Assembly (NCBI GenBank): GCA_028554795.2 | Contig: CM068838.1 | Location: 87,114,944-87,178,943 of the forward strand | Length of the DNA: 64,000 bases | Direction: 5' to 3' | DNA from: Sinohyriopsis cumingii | Lineage: Eukaryota; Mollusca; Bivalvia; Unionida; Unionidae | Part shown: piece after piece, positions 28,901 through 43,900 of the stretch | Layout of the letters: each line of letters begins with the position of its first letter | How positions within the stretch are numbered: the stretch's first letter is position 1 | Made by a program: the position numbers and the translations under genes | Notes under the pieces: model-generated | The model's database searches: none | What the model was told of the DNA's origin: nothing | What the model saw: only the letters and a program-made list of their open reading frames with translations

Positions 28901-31900
28901 ATTTTCTTCTGAATGAGGGATGACAGTCTCTAACAACAGGTTTCATGTTATTAAGCTTGTTTATGGAGTTTTAATTCCATATATTTTACCAAGTATGAAG
29001 AACAACTCTACCCTGAATCAGGATATGGAATCTTTGAAACGGGTAAATGCAGGGCATGGAATCTTCCAAACAGGTAAATGCAGGGCAGCTCTGGCTGCTT
29101 TGTCTGTACTTTAATTACTCTTAATACAAATACTGCAAAGTAGCCAACAGCACAGAATACCTTTTCTAGATTCTATAAGTAAATCATGTTTCTGCCAGAT
29201 TCAGGATATTAAAGGATACTCAGATTTACTAAAGATTTACAAGGTTCTCAGTGTGGAAAGAGAATCCCAAAATATCAGTATCTGCTATAATTTCTGCAGT
29301 AGAAATGGAGGCTTACTGCTGCAACCAGATCAAGATGGTGCCATGGGGTGTTGCAGTGGGATCTACAAAGCATGTTTCCATCCTTCAAACAGTCTGTATA
29401 CATGGATGTAGAGGCACACAAAGAGATTTTGATTTCACTGAATATTCTTTGAAACTTGACAGGAACTGTTAAGGACTTTTTGAATTTGCAAAGGTCCAAT
29501 AGAGAGGTTTTGACAAATACAGTGGCATTTGGTATTACAGACTTTTGTTACAGTTGCTATATTTTTTTTATTGCAATGGTGTGGATGAACTTGTTTATCA
29601 AAACATGGAGACTAGAACTGGCAAAATATTTCAAGTTAAAAAATGAACTTTTACATTATTAAACTTTATAAATGGATGAAGTTAATTTCAACCAAAATAA
29701 AATGAAAAACCCAATTTCTAAGTTTTCATGGAACACTAAACCATTTTCAGACAAACCCTGGATTATATTTTCTTAAACAGTCATCTGTCAGAATGGCTTA
29801 CCTGGCAATTTGAAATCTTCATTGCAAATTGGGATAGGAATCTCCATCTTTTCTACAATGGCACCATTCCAGATACAATTCCCTGGTTCTATACATAATT
29901 TCAGGCTAGAATTGACAACAAACACTTTCTTTTCATCATCCTTGTCAATAGAAAACCTGAAAGGGAATAAAACAATTTTCACTGCCTAACTAGCTGTACA
30001 GATAAATGAAAAATGAGTATTCTTTATAAATGGATCTAACACTACGGGATAAATAGTTAATCTTAAATTGTTATTCTGAAGGGGTCCAGAAGATGTATTA
30101 TCAACATCTGACTATATCACAGCAGAACCTAAGAAAAGAGAAGCACCAGCATGCCATTATTTTCTGTTGGAATAAATAAGGCTGAGAGAGAACAAGGGTC
30201 AAAACTGGTCATTTTCTCACTATATTGTATTGTCTCTTGCTCTCGTCAACTAGGCCCTTACCAAGGTTCAAAGTTCTGAAACAGTTTCCCTGTTCAGAGT
30301 GTCGGAGTGGGTCTCTTCCTATTTATATAGACCCTCTTTGTAAATAAAGGCAAGGTTCTAGGTTGCTGGGCCTGTGCAATAATCTTACAGTGAAGTGGAT
30401 TCTAAGAAATTGAACAATTGCCAGAGAAAATTATAGAAATGATCTAAATACTGACAATAAGGTCAGGTACTGAGATGTAAATACTCCTGACCATTAAAAC
30501 GGAGAATTAAAATTAGTTTACTGTTTGATGAAACAGGCAAATGAGATGCAAAATATTTGTCTACAATAATGATGGAGCAATCTTCTACTGATATATAAAA
30601 AATCAAGGATTGCTCAAACTTGACAAAGGGCACAAAATGGAAGGTTTTTGTGAGTCCCTCGAAACAAAGACCTGACTAGGTGTAAGCAGAAGTAGTAACA
30701 GGTAAACAAAAATATCTGGCACCAATCCCTCCATCCAAGGGTATACCACTCTTTTCTGACTTCTGTCTCAGTAAAAAGACAATGTTCAATTGCTTTTATT
30801 GCTAAAACAAGCCAAAGAAATGTAATCAACATCTTTTCTCCATCCAGTCTTCATAGTATATTATGATAACATAATTTATCTGAAGAATCCAAAAATCACA
30901 TCATTATATTTAACACACAACCAGAAGTGTCCAAATTTTGCTTCTTCCAGTTCACAGTGACCATTGAAACCTAAATATGTAGAATTCTTCCCTGTATCTG
31001 AGGAAAGCCATTTTTAGCTGCCAACATTAGAACTAATTTTTATTTCACAAGATCAGAACCCATAAGCCTTGATTTTATTATTGAGTATATTTGTACGACT
31101 CTTTCTAGTGTTAATATCAATCTGCAAAAACGAATAAAAAGTTTCACAAAATTAATGTAAATAAAAACATTTAGCTGCACAGTACACCAAAATAAGACAA
31201 AATCAGGCCCACAAATAACTGGAAGGCAAATAGATTACAGAAAAAATTACACAAGTACTCAGGTTGTGATTTTGTATATTTGGGATTTAAAAATAATACC
31301 AACCTTATGATTGTATTCGCATTAAGCTCTAATACCTCTTCTCGACCTGAAAAGACAGGAATAATTCAAATATTTACATATTTAAAAACATGAGGATATA
31401 TCTATCTAAACACTAAATAGTGTTATGTGGCTTTATGTTCGTGCTGTGCTATCAATCCTAACATATGCAATGCCACTAAATAGTGTTCTGTGGCATTATG
31501 TTGGTGCTATGTTATCAATCCTATCATATGGAATGCCACTAAATAGTGTTCTGTAGCTTTATGTTGGTGCTATGCTATCAATCCTCTCATATGGAATGCC
31601 ACTAAATAGTGTTCTGTGGCTTTATGTTGGTGCTATGCTATCAATCCTCTCATATGGAATGCCACTAAATAGTGTTATGTGGCTTTATGTTGGTGCTATG
31701 CTATCAATCCTATCATATGAAATGCCACTAAATAGTGTTATGAAGTTTGATATTAGTGATGTGCTATCAATCCTATCATATGGAATAACACTAAGCAGTG
31801 TTATGTGGTTTGATATTGGTTCTGTTCTATCAATCCTATCATATGCAATGCCACTAAATAGTGTTAGGCAAATAAAAGTAACAATCAAGTGAGGTAGCTC

Positions 31901-34900
31901 ACTGGGATGTGAGCATTTGCCAACTATGTTTAATAAATTCTCTTTATAGGAAAGACTGTTTGGTACAGACAAATTGCCCCTCATACAAAGATGAGATATC
32001 ACTAGTCTTTCTGACTGCAACCCCCAACAAATTAGCACTGTAAACTAGACAACATCTTACCCCAATCGTAGTTGATGAGAAGCCTGGTGATATTCCATTT
32101 CTCAAAATGAATTGTGAGATAGAACTGGCAGACATCAAGTTTCAGGTATGCAGCAAGTGCTTTGGCGTAACCAAACTTGGCCATGGTGAAATCCATGCAG
32201 ACATCAAAACGCATGCAGTTCGGGGAGATGTAGTAATAAAGATGCTTCTTTAGTTTGGGGTCATGGATGGCTGGCACGATAAAATTCCTCTCAAACAACT
32301 TGCAATCTGTTGCAACAACATATCAAAGCTGTGTCAGTATTAAATTGTGGTTTCTTGGAAACAATTTCTCATATTAATTTTTTTTTAAGTGTCCTAAATT
32401 AAACTATTGTAAAAACACATGCTCATCAATTCAATGGCAGCATTTATTATTAATATGCCCTGAAGCACACAAAGTTATAATAATTCCAATGCAATCCCAT
32501 TTTACAATTTACTACATATTACCACCAAGAATAAATACGACTTCATTTTTTTTTTCCTCAGATGTTTATGCGTGACAATATTATCATCCTCATCCAATTC
32601 ATAATAAAATCAGTGCTAAATATTATTTCATGTTATATTTTAGTCAGGAAGAGAGAGAAGTAACTTTGCACCTGAAAAAAACATTTCAACTCCTATTCTT
32701 TTTTAAAGGCAAGTCTATCATTTGTACTATTACTGTACTTAGACTAAAACCACAGGACTAATCACTTCTTAATGTACTGGGTACTTTGTAACCATACCTA
32801 GATCATCTGTGCGAAGTGCAGCCTCAAGTTCTTCTCTGGTCCCAGTGGTCAGCAAACCTCTTTCCTCCAGAGTGGATTTCAGTGCCTGCAATGTCATATT
32901 CTCAGGGCGGGGACATGGAGGCGTCCCTGCTAGCAGATCCTGCAATGATAACAACTTTCCTTGTGAATTTTATACTAAGCGAAAACAATTTACCAAAGGT
33001 ACTTAAAAAACTATAGAATGTGTATTCTCAGACATTGCCAGACTCATTGCTCTAATCATTACTATAAATTAAAAAATGGTTACATGCATGCATTTAAGCT
33101 AACTAGACCTGATGTGTTTAGCATGAGCCGATGTCCATCTGCTATCAAACAAGATTTATACAATCACTGACATCATGTGACTGTAATGATAATGTGTTTA
33201 TTTTATACTGAAACATGTTTCTTATTATCCAAGAAAAAGACAATTTTTATGTTCTTGCCATGGTTTTACTCTGATTATACACCCAATGTACATTATGTCA
33301 CAATATTGCTAAACTGTTACATGTACATATCTACCATTGCTGGATACCAGTTATTTTTAAAAATAGTGTGACTGTATACTCCCAAAATATAAAAGTTGTT
33401 TGCTTCTTTTTTTTTTTAATTGCCTTTGACACATTAACCTCTGACAACCCACTATTTTCAAGAGTAGCATATGGTAAATTATGTATATCTCTTTCAAGAG
33501 GAAAAATTGTAGAATTTCAGAGACAATGAGACCAGGTTCTAAGACTATATTTACGTTTTCACACCTAGATTCAACTCAACATTTGGATGTTTGATGATTA
33601 ATACAAATCACCAATCATTCCAACATCAGACTTTGTAGCTGAGTTTGTGCATGAGAATGTTGTATAACCTCATGGCAAGGTCTGTTGAAATTTAAAGTTT
33701 TAGTATTACAAATGCAATACAAACCTCAGATAGTCCCAGCTCACTCAATATGGTACTGGTCACTGCAGTGGCAACTTTATTAGCCACCTTTTTACCAGCC
33801 TCTTTTAGATTCTCTACCATTTTATCTTTACTCAACATCTCAGACCAGTTTACTGAAAAGAATTAGCGTAAATCTCAATTTATATCTTACACATATAGGT
33901 CATTATATACCTAAATAATGTATTTTCTTCTTCTTGTGTCTCCCATTTTTAACATTCATTTTTCTCTTTATCATATATGCATTTCCAAAATATTGGAGTG
34001 CTTATCAACAATAGATGCAATGATTACATTACTGCAATGAAATACAAATCAAAACTAAAACTATTCCAATTAAAACTCAGCTTCATGTTATCTTTCCAAC
34101 TTTGTGTTTTTTTCTCCAATTAAATGAAAACATTTTTTTTTTACTTTTTCCTTCTTTTACACTTTTTTCTTTAATCTTTATAAAACAAAATGAATAAGCA
34201 ATTACTGTAGAAAATTCACAACTCTGAACAGTTAAAACAGATGCTATACTGCCTTCACAGGGGATATTGCTCAAATCAAAAAAGAAAGATAACTGATAGG
34301 TAACCTTTTGGCCAGGACATGGTTCCATCAGGATAGCAAATAGGAAGAGGCAGAATGGCTTCATTCAATATCTTGATGTCTACAATGCAGTTACTGGTAT
34401 CCTCAATCTCACAAACCCCCACCCCAAAAGTAAGTACTGACTCTCCACCATCCTCAAGTGTCTTCTTTGTGATGGAGTACCTTCAAGTGGAAATAAAATA
34501 TTCCTTTATAATGAGAAATGACAAATATCCAACCTTTGGACCCATTACCCATGTCTTCAGGTAAATTATGTCCAGTATTGTGACAGTTCAAGTATATTAA
34601 ATTTGGTATTAGTTGGAAAAATAAAATAATTACCATTTTTCATATTTTACAAAATTCATGGCATGCAAAAATAGGATAATTACTAAATGAGTCAAAATCC
34701 TGTGACTCACCTCTTTGATGAAAAATTTACCTTCGCTGCCATAAGACCAAAAAAGGCAGTGTGACATCTTTTCACATCCACATTGTCATGTGTTCTGAAC
34801 TAACAACTTTAACTCTTCTGTGTCACATGATGCTGTCAGTTTCATCCAATTCAAATACTTGTTACAAAGGCTCCGTAAAATTAGTACCATTATTATCTAA

Positions 34901-37900
34901 CTGCTGCAAGTCAAGGCAAACAGTATGTATCAGACTGTAGAAGATAATTAATGTCCGCCAATATTGATCAAAATGCACCTAAGTCCATATAAGAAAGGAC
35001 ATCAGATTGGCAAATATGACACAAATCCATAAAGATATAGAAATAAATTAATGCCTCATGCTGGTGTAGGCACAGCATTACAGTCATTTCAGATGAGTCA
35101 TTTCAGATGATCAAAAGGGTGTCAGGTCTTGTCAATCTAACCTGTACTTCTGAATCATTGGGCATGTAGCAGTCAACAGACATGCAATACACAAACTCTG
35201 CATCAGAAAACATTTGTACTGCCTGTAATTATGAATCATTAGGCATATATAAATCTACACGTGTGTAACAATCTATACACATGTAGCTGTCTACATCCAA
35301 CTAGTCATATGTATATATATAGCAGTCTATACACACGTAGGCATCTATACACATGTAGCAGTCTGCACACATGTAGCAGTTTATCCACATGTAGCAATTA
35401 ATACACATGTAGCAATCTGTATACATGTATCAGTTTATGCACATATAGCAGTTTATACACATGTAGCAGTCTGTACACTTGTAACAATTAATACACAAGT
35501 TGCAAATAATACACACTTAATAGTCTGTACACATGTCTGTACACGTGTAGCAGTTTATGCAATGTAACAGTGTATACACATGTAGCAGTCTGTACACGTG
35601 TAGCAGTCTATACACATGTTGCTGTCTGTACCCATATAGTAGTCTGTGCATATACAAGGCATGCAATAGCACTAATCAATTCAATCAGAGGTCTCATAAG
35701 ACTATTTTAATTCAATCTATGTCATCATATAAGTTATCTTAAAATAAGAAAAAGAGAATAAAATATTTAATAATTCTTCATGTACCTCAATTTGCAGATT
35801 GTTCTAGGACACATAAAATGGCAAATACAAAAATATTTGTGCAGTATGTTTAATGAAGTTATAGCTTCTTGAAATTGTGCACTGTCAAAAATACAAGGAA
35901 GCATAGTATTACATACCTGCCACATCATAATGTATCATACAGAAAACGAGAATTTTGACTCCCAAATCCCTAATTTGGTTGTTTCTACAAACAATATACA
36001 TCACGAAAAAACGAGGCCATGCTTGAACAGCACAGTAGTCCTGTAACCTGTATCCAATATAAGCAGTAAATAGTCATGTCGTGCTTAACACTCACTAATT
36101 AGTTTGAATGGCTAACCATCATGGAGGTGATTAAAAGCCAAAGACGGTCAGAGATAAACCACCACCACTCCACAGAGTGCATTCAATGATGATAGCCAAG
36201 GTGATTTTGTGTTTGATACTCATTTAAGCACTGCTACTGGAGACCCCATTTAGCTATACTGCACTGCTACCAGAGACCTGATTTAGCTATATTGCACTGC
36301 TCCAGAAACCAAATTTAGCTATACTTCACTGCTACTGGAGACCCCATTTAGCTATATTGCACTGCTACTGGAGACCCCATTTAGCTTTATTGCACTGCTA
36401 CCAGAAACCAAATTTAACTATATTGCACTGCTACCAGAGACCACATTTAGCTATGTTGCACTGCTCCAGAAACCAAATTTAGCTATACTTCACTGCTAAT
36501 GGAGACCACACTTAGCTATATTGCACTGCTACTGTAGACCCCATTTAGCTATATTGCACTGCTACCAGAGACCACATTTAGCTATGTTGCACTGCTACCA
36601 GAGACCTGATTTGGCTATATTGCACTTCTACCAGTGACCCCATTTAGCTATATTGCACTGCTACCGGAGACCCCATTTAGTACTGCTACCAGAGACCCCA
36701 TTTAGCTATATTGCACTGCTACCAGAAACCAAATTTAGCCATATTGCACTGCTACTGGAAACCCATTTAGCTATGTTGCACTGCTACCAGAGACCTGATT
36801 TGGCTATATTGCACTACTACCAGTGACCCCATTTAGCTATATTGCACTGCTACCGGAGACCCCATTTAGCTATACTGCACTGCTACCGGAGACCCCATTT
36901 AGTACTGCTACCAGAGACCCCATTTAGCTATATTGCACTGCTACCAGAAACCAAATTTAGCCATATTGCACTGCTACTGGAAACCCCATTTAGCTATATT
37001 GCACCGTTTACGGAGACCCCATTTATCTCTATTGCACTGCCACCAGAGACCCCATTTAGCAATATTGCACTGCTACCAGAGACCCCATTTATCTCTACTG
37101 CACTGCTACCGGAGACCCCATTTAGCTATATTGCACTGCTACTGGAGACCCCATTTAGCTATATTGCACTGCTACCAGAGACCCCATTTGGCTATATTGT
37201 ACTGCTACCGGAGACCCCATTTATCTCTACTGCACTGCTACTGGAGACCCTATTTAGCTATACTGCACTGCTACTGTAGACCCCATTTAGCTATATTGCA
37301 CTGCTACCAGACACCCCATTTAGCTATATTGCAAAAGTACGCAAAGTGAAACAACCCAATTCATTTGAAGTTCTTTAAGTTGGGTTATTACACTTCATTG
37401 TCTTTAATGAAAATGTTTATGATATCTTAATTCATATTTTCTGGCTAGTTTGGGGCCATCCATTTAGTATGCATGCAAAACTCTGGCAAAGCCTGACCCC
37501 TCCCCCCTTCTGTACACATCCATACTTTTTTACACACACCCCACCTACATACGCATGCTTGATGCACTCTCCCCCTGAATTCTAAAGAATGGCCTAAATT
37601 TAATCCATGCAGAAACAATCAAGGATTAATAATATTAAGGTATTTAATAAAACAGATAGTCCACCGATGTTGAATGCCTGGCTGCATCAAAGAAATAACC
37701 TGTGTAACTTTAAAAAGTTTGTCTAGTGTCTGCTAAAATTCAAACACCCACTGAACCCGGTTGAACAGGTTACATATTAGACAAATTATTATCGAGGTTT
37801 AAACCCCAACCCCCCCCGTTTCCTATGCATACATACCTTATCAGTAGATCCCCCCCATATGCAAGTGTATGAATTTGGGTTAACCACATCTCCATGTTTA

Positions 37901-40900
37901 CATACTAAAAGGACAGCCTCTTTGTGGTCAGCAGCAACATTTCTTTGAAACTGGATTTTACTCTATGCATAAAATGCAAAATGTGGCTATTTTTAGGTGG
38001 GTGAAATAGTAAAGACACCAGTGAGAAAGTGTGATTAATCTTTTTTACGGTAAATGTCAAAAGTCATGAAAAGGCTAGTGAAGTGAGCAAAGCCCAGGAA
38101 AAATAATTTTAGATCTACTGGTTGACAAAGTCTGACTTTATGAAATTCAGCAGCAAGCGGGATCATTTTATCCTTTTCCAAAACTTGCAAACACCCCAGT
38201 GACATTAGTTATTCTTGAGTAATATACATGACATTCATTAAAACAGCAACAGCATCCACCATCAAGACTGAAGCAGGAAGAACATTTTTAACGCTCAGAA
38301 AATTCAAACTGATCTCTGTGAAATTTTTGAACAACAGTACCACTCAGTCTGTAAGGAACACAGAGATGAGAAGCAATGACACTTGCACTACCTTCAAACT
38401 CTCCAAAGAACAAATGACACCATCAATGTCAGCAACCATAATACTGTATTCCACATTGTAAAGATAACTGACACCAGCAACTATAATTCTATATTCCGCA
38501 TTGTAAAGACAACAACCAACACCAGGAAAGTCAGCAACTATAATGCTATATTCCACATTGTCAAGATAACAACTGACACCAGGAAAGTCAGCAACTATAA
38601 GACTGTATTCCACATTGTCAAAACAACAACCAACACCAGGAAAGTCAGCAACTATAATACTGTATTCCACATTGTAAAGACAACAACTGACACCAGGAAA
38701 GTCAGCAACTATAAGACTGTATTCCACATTGTCAAGACAACAACTGACACCAGGAAAGTCAGCAACTATAATACTGTATTCCACATTGTAAAGACATGTA
38801 TAACTTGCATAATTTTGTATATTTAATGTCTGCATGGTTGTGATTTTGTGGGTGTATGCACTTGGGTGTATATATATGTGTGATATATCACAATGCAAAG
38901 TCAAATAATTTGTATTCATTAGTGTATTAAATGCTTCAATGAAAGCACATATTTATATTTTATTTTCTTCAAATTTTAATTTCCAGTTATCTTTTATATA
39001 TTTGGACCATGAGTGCTCACACACACACGTTTGGGAACACAAAAATGCTTTCTGGAGTATCAAGAAAATCCCAACTTTGTGCCAAAGACTGGCATTTATA
39101 GTATTAGATTTGTTATTATACATCCATGTTTTTTATGTCCATTATATAACCAGTTTGTCCGATAATGGTGCAACAGTAAAATATCATAAATCTGACAATA
39201 CAAAAAAAAACATTTTCATGCACATGTTATAGGCATTTTTAAGGCTTTATTTTTCTTTACAAATGGTACTTCTCTCCCTTAATAAGTTGTGCACAACAAA
39301 GTTCAAAAATCAAAGACCACACCTCACAAGTGAGGGCACGATTTACGAAGATTCCTCTAAAAAGATATTAAGAAGGAAAGGACATAGTCACTGAGAAAAT
39401 AGGTGGTGGATTGGGGGGGTAAATACTTGATTACCCATTTTATAATCTGGATGGTCATAACTGTTAAAAAAAAGCCTACTTCCAATGATATTGTTTGCTA
39501 TTCAGCATAAATTAAGTTTATATTCAAGAAAACCAATCTTCAAAACAATACTCCAGTAAGTTTTTGAAAACATATCACATGTAACACCAGCTAAAACACT
39601 GCTTGTGGTCTAACGTTGACATTGACCGAGGTGGGAGTGGGAGACAAGCGCCCCAATCCTAAAAAATGCCCCATACGGCTTGCATCTCTGATTGCCTCTG
39701 CTAACTAAAATCCAGCTCCTGGCCTTCGCGAGTGGATTAGATTTGAAGTCCTGCAGACCACGTTTTACATCTAACAGGAGAAGGGGCGAAGGCGGGTCAC
39801 TGGCGCCTTAAAACCAGTTGCTTCGGGTAGATGGGACTCGTAAACCTTGGATGGTAGCTCATCTAGAAGAAGGAAAACTCAGATTCCAAACCTCTGCTGC
39901 CTTGTGGCTATACCCACTCATGGGAAAGGCTAAGGGAGTAAACCCCGACAGAAAATCCGGAGATGGAGTCCCTAAGGCAGTCTGACATTGACTTTAACGT
40001 CATTCCGGCAACTCCTGCGATACCGTTGGTGCCAAGCTGTATCGGCATTCATCGTTCCCTTGGGCACACCAGCTGCATCGAGAGGGGGGATCTGCTGCAT
40101 GGACAACAGCTGATTCTCCATACCACCCTGCCCAGGCTTCATAGCTCCACTGGAGAGGACACTCCAGTGTCGTCGTACGGCGTCGGCACAACACAAGAAG
40201 TAGCAGTTTACCAGTTCTAAGTCAAAGCTCAATTGGCGTAGAGCTTGGCGCCAGGGGTTACTTCTGACGGTGGGAGAGATCACCAGGTCTCACTGGACAG
40301 CTACCGCCCACCTCAAGCTGGGCAGCCCCCAGTAAGGTGCTGCCCGCCATGGCCTGCCTGCTTCACTGGGTGCATGGAGCTTAGAGAACCATCTCAACAA
40401 GTGGGCCACAAAACTCCGCACCAGGAAAGACCAAAAGAAGTAATAAGAAGACTCCAACTCTTCGTTTTGCAACCTGGAACATCAGGACCATGTGTCCTGG
40501 ATTGACCTCTGACCTACAGCAGATCGACGATGCACAGAAGACTGCCATCACTGACAGAGAACTCTCCCGACTGAACATCGACACTGCCTGCCTCCATGAG
40601 ACCCGACTGGCTGACAGCAGCACCATCAGGGAAGCCAATTACACGTTCTTTTGGCAGGGGAAGCCCTCGGATGAACCTAGGCAGCATGGTGTAGGCTTTG
40701 CCATAAAGAACATGCTAATCGCCTTCATTAAACCTCCATCAACAGGTACTGAGAGAATCCTTGTCCTCCGGCTGTCAACATCCTTAGGCCAGGTCAACAT
40801 CTTCAGCATGTACGCCCCAACCCTCTGCTCCACCCACCAGGAGAAAGACAAGTTTTATGAGGCTCTGGATCAGGCAATATCCAGTATCCCCAACAATGAA

Positions 40901-43900
40901 AGCCTTTACTTACTAGGAGACTTCAATGCTAGAGTGGGAGCTGACCATGAGGCCTGGTCCACCTGTGTCGGCTTTTACAGAAGGGGCAAGATCAACAAGA
41001 ATGGTCAGCAACTGTGGAGATGTGCTGCTCCCACAGCCTATGTGTGACAAACACTTTCGTCAAATGCAAGGAGATCCACCAGGTGTCGTGGAGACACCCA
41101 CGTTCACGCCACTGGCACCAGCTAGACCTCATCATCACCAGGCATGCAGAACTGGCCAGTGTTCTCCTCACCCACAGCTACCACAGTGCCGATTGCGACA
41201 CAGACCATTCCCTCGTGGCCAGCAAGGTGTGAATATTACCCAAGAAGCTGCACCATGCCAAGAAGAAGGGTCACCCATGCATCAACACCTGCTGTGCAAG
41301 CAACCCAGAGAAAACACAGCAGTTCAACAGCAAACTGAAGGAAACCCTCACCAAAGTGACACCTAATGACACCATTGACTCCAAGTGGTCCCATATCTGT
41401 GACTCTGTGTACAATTCAGCCATCACAGCTTACGGGAAGAGGGAGCGAAAGAATGTCGACTGGTATGAGGCAAACTGGGAGGAGATGGAGCCCATGACTG
41501 AGGCAAAGAGGAAAGCCCTCCTGGCATACAAGGCTGCACCTAGCCCCAGAACACTACAAGCCCTCAGGATTGCAAGGAACAACGCCCAGAAGACTGCCCT
41601 CCGATGTGCCAACACCTACTGGCTGAACCTTTGCAACAGTATACAGACAGCTGCCGACACCGGGGATACAAGAGGAATGTATGAGGGTATCAAAAAGGCG
41701 ACAAGGGCCCCCCCAGCTACAAGACCGACCCCCTCAAGTCCAAGACGGGCAAAGTCATCACAGACCAGGGGAAACAACTGCAGCGATGGGTTGAGCACTA
41801 TCTCGAGCTATATGCAACCCAAAACAATGTCACTCGAACTGCACTGAACGCCATTCCAGACCTGCCTGTCATGGAGGAGCTAGACACACAGCCCACCCTG
41901 GAAGAGCTCGGAAAAGCCATCGATTGCCTTGCCTGTGGGAAGGCTCATGGAAGTGACGGCATTCCGCCTGAAGTCCTCAAGAGCGGAAAACCAGCACTGC
42001 TACAGCCGCTTCACATACTCCTCTGCCTTTGCTGGGAACAGGGATACATCCCACAGGACATGCATGATGCAAGCATCGTCACTTTGTACAAAAACAAAGG
42101 AGACCGTAGCGACTGCAACAAATATTGGGGCATCTACCTCCTCAGCATCGTTGGAAAGGCTTTCGCCCATGTTGCCTTGGCGCGTTTGCAGAACCTAGCC
42201 TCCTGCGTCTACCCAGAGTCCCAGTGTGGATTTCAAGCTGGCAGGTCAACTGTAGACATGATCTTCTCACTATGTCAGCTGCAGGAGAAGTGTCGCGAAC
42301 AGCAAATGCCCCTCTACACTGCCTTCATAGACCTGACGAAGGCATTTGACCTGGTTAGTCAGAGTGGACTCTTCAGACTCCTGCAGAAGATCAGCTGCCC
42401 CCCACGTCTGCTTGCTGTCATCATACCGTTCTACGAGAACATGCACAGCACAGTGTGCTTCAATGGCGCAACATCTGAAGCATTCCCAGTCATCAGCGGA
42501 GTCAAACAAGGCTGTGTTCTTGCGCCGACGCTCTTTGCCATCTTCTTCTCCATGCTTCTCCAGTACGCATTCAAGGACTGCAGCGAGGGAGTGTACATCC
42601 ATACCAGGGTTGACAGCAAGCTGTTCAACATCGCCCATCTCCGCGCTAAGACTGAAGTCACAGAGGTACTCATCTGTGAATTGCTCTTCGCCGACGATGC
42701 AGCCTTGACATCACACACAGACAATGGACTTCAGCAGCTGGTATGCTGCCTCTCCCATGCTTGTAAGGAATTTGGACTGACCATTAGTTTGAAGAAAACG
42801 AATGTCATGGCACAGGACACAGACTCCCCTCCCTCTGTCTCCATCGATGGGTACAACTTGGAAGTTGTCGAGAACTTCACATACCTTGGGTCTAACATCT
42901 CCAGCTCACTCTCCATTGATTCTGAGGTGAACGGCAGGATTGCCAAGGCAGCAGCAGTGATGGCCAGACTTAACCAGAGGGTCTGGAACAACCCCAACCT
43001 CACAGAGAAGACCAAACTGCGTGTCTACCAAGCCTGCATGCTCAGCTCACTTCTCTACAGCAGCGAAACATGGACCACCTATGCAAGACACGAGAGGAAA
43101 CTCAACAGCTTCCACCTGAGATGTCTCCGGCACATTCTGCACATCCAGTGGCAGGACAAAGTACTCAACACAGAGGTTCTAGAACGCGCCAACATGAACA
43201 GCATGTTCTCCATTCTCAGCAAGAGGCGCCTTCGCTGGCTTGGCCATGTCAAGAGAATGGACCCAGGCCGCATTCCCAAGGACCTGCTATATAGGTAGTT
43301 AGCAGAAGGTGCATGACCAACTGGACGACCATATCTGCGCTACAAAGATGTCTGCAAGAAGGATACGAAGACGGCAATCATCAATGTCAACGACTGGGAG
43401 AGCTGTGCAAACAACCATTCCAGCTGGCGTCTAGCTCTCAGGCAGGGAGTTCAAAACGCAGAGGAAGAGAGAAAAATAAAACAAGCTGAAAACAGAGCTA
43501 GAAAGAAGGATAAATAAAAGCTTACTTTGGAGCTACGCCATCGTCTCCCGCAGACGGACGGATGCCAAGAAGAGTAAAACACTGCACATTCCATCACTGC
43601 TTTTTGCAGCTGAATGTGGATATGTTCCAGCATTACTGTTGATTCAGAACAGAACTCCTATCAGTCTTGTATTTTTTCACACACAAAATAATAATTATTC
43701 ATATCATATGACAAAAAATTTAAATGCAAAAAAACTATTATTTTGGTATACTCACAGTGCATCAGACCCAAAAAGGTGACATGTGACATGATAGAACTAG
43801 AACTAACATTACAAAATAAACATAATGGTTTTGTTTCATTTTGAATCTAATTTCAAAGAACATGACTCTGTAAGACTATTGTTATTAGAAGGGGGAGGAG

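Larger units (their letters stand above)
39600..43580 (+). mobile_element. APE-type non-LTR retrotransposon (RTE/Jockey-like), inactive
   Basis: A GC-richer block in AT-rich DNA. A 5' non-coding part is followed by endonuclease and reverse transcriptase coding regions and a basic tail ([19 protein letters not shown]). The C-terminal [12 protein letters not shown] and the endonuclease opening (FATWNIRTM) match a widespread invertebrate family whose clade I place only tentatively near RTE/Jockey. Ends are approximate, and no target duplication was found. It lies antisense to the host gene in intron 9. Confidence 0.88.

Noticed and set aside
31572-32038. Open frames of 106 and 117 codons on opposite strands
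   Set aside because: They are caused by the 63-bp array.
36842-37349. Plus-strand frames of 145 and 138 codons
   Set aside because: They lie wholly in the 33-bp minisatellite; the period is a multiple of three, and two frames are open at once.
38344-38919. Open frames of 191 codons (minus) and 147 codons (plus)
   Set aside because: Both are products of the 57-bp array; there are no splice sites or domain.
42270-42724. Minus-strand frames of 97-122 codons
   Set aside because: They are opposite-strand shadows of the LINE reverse transcriptase.
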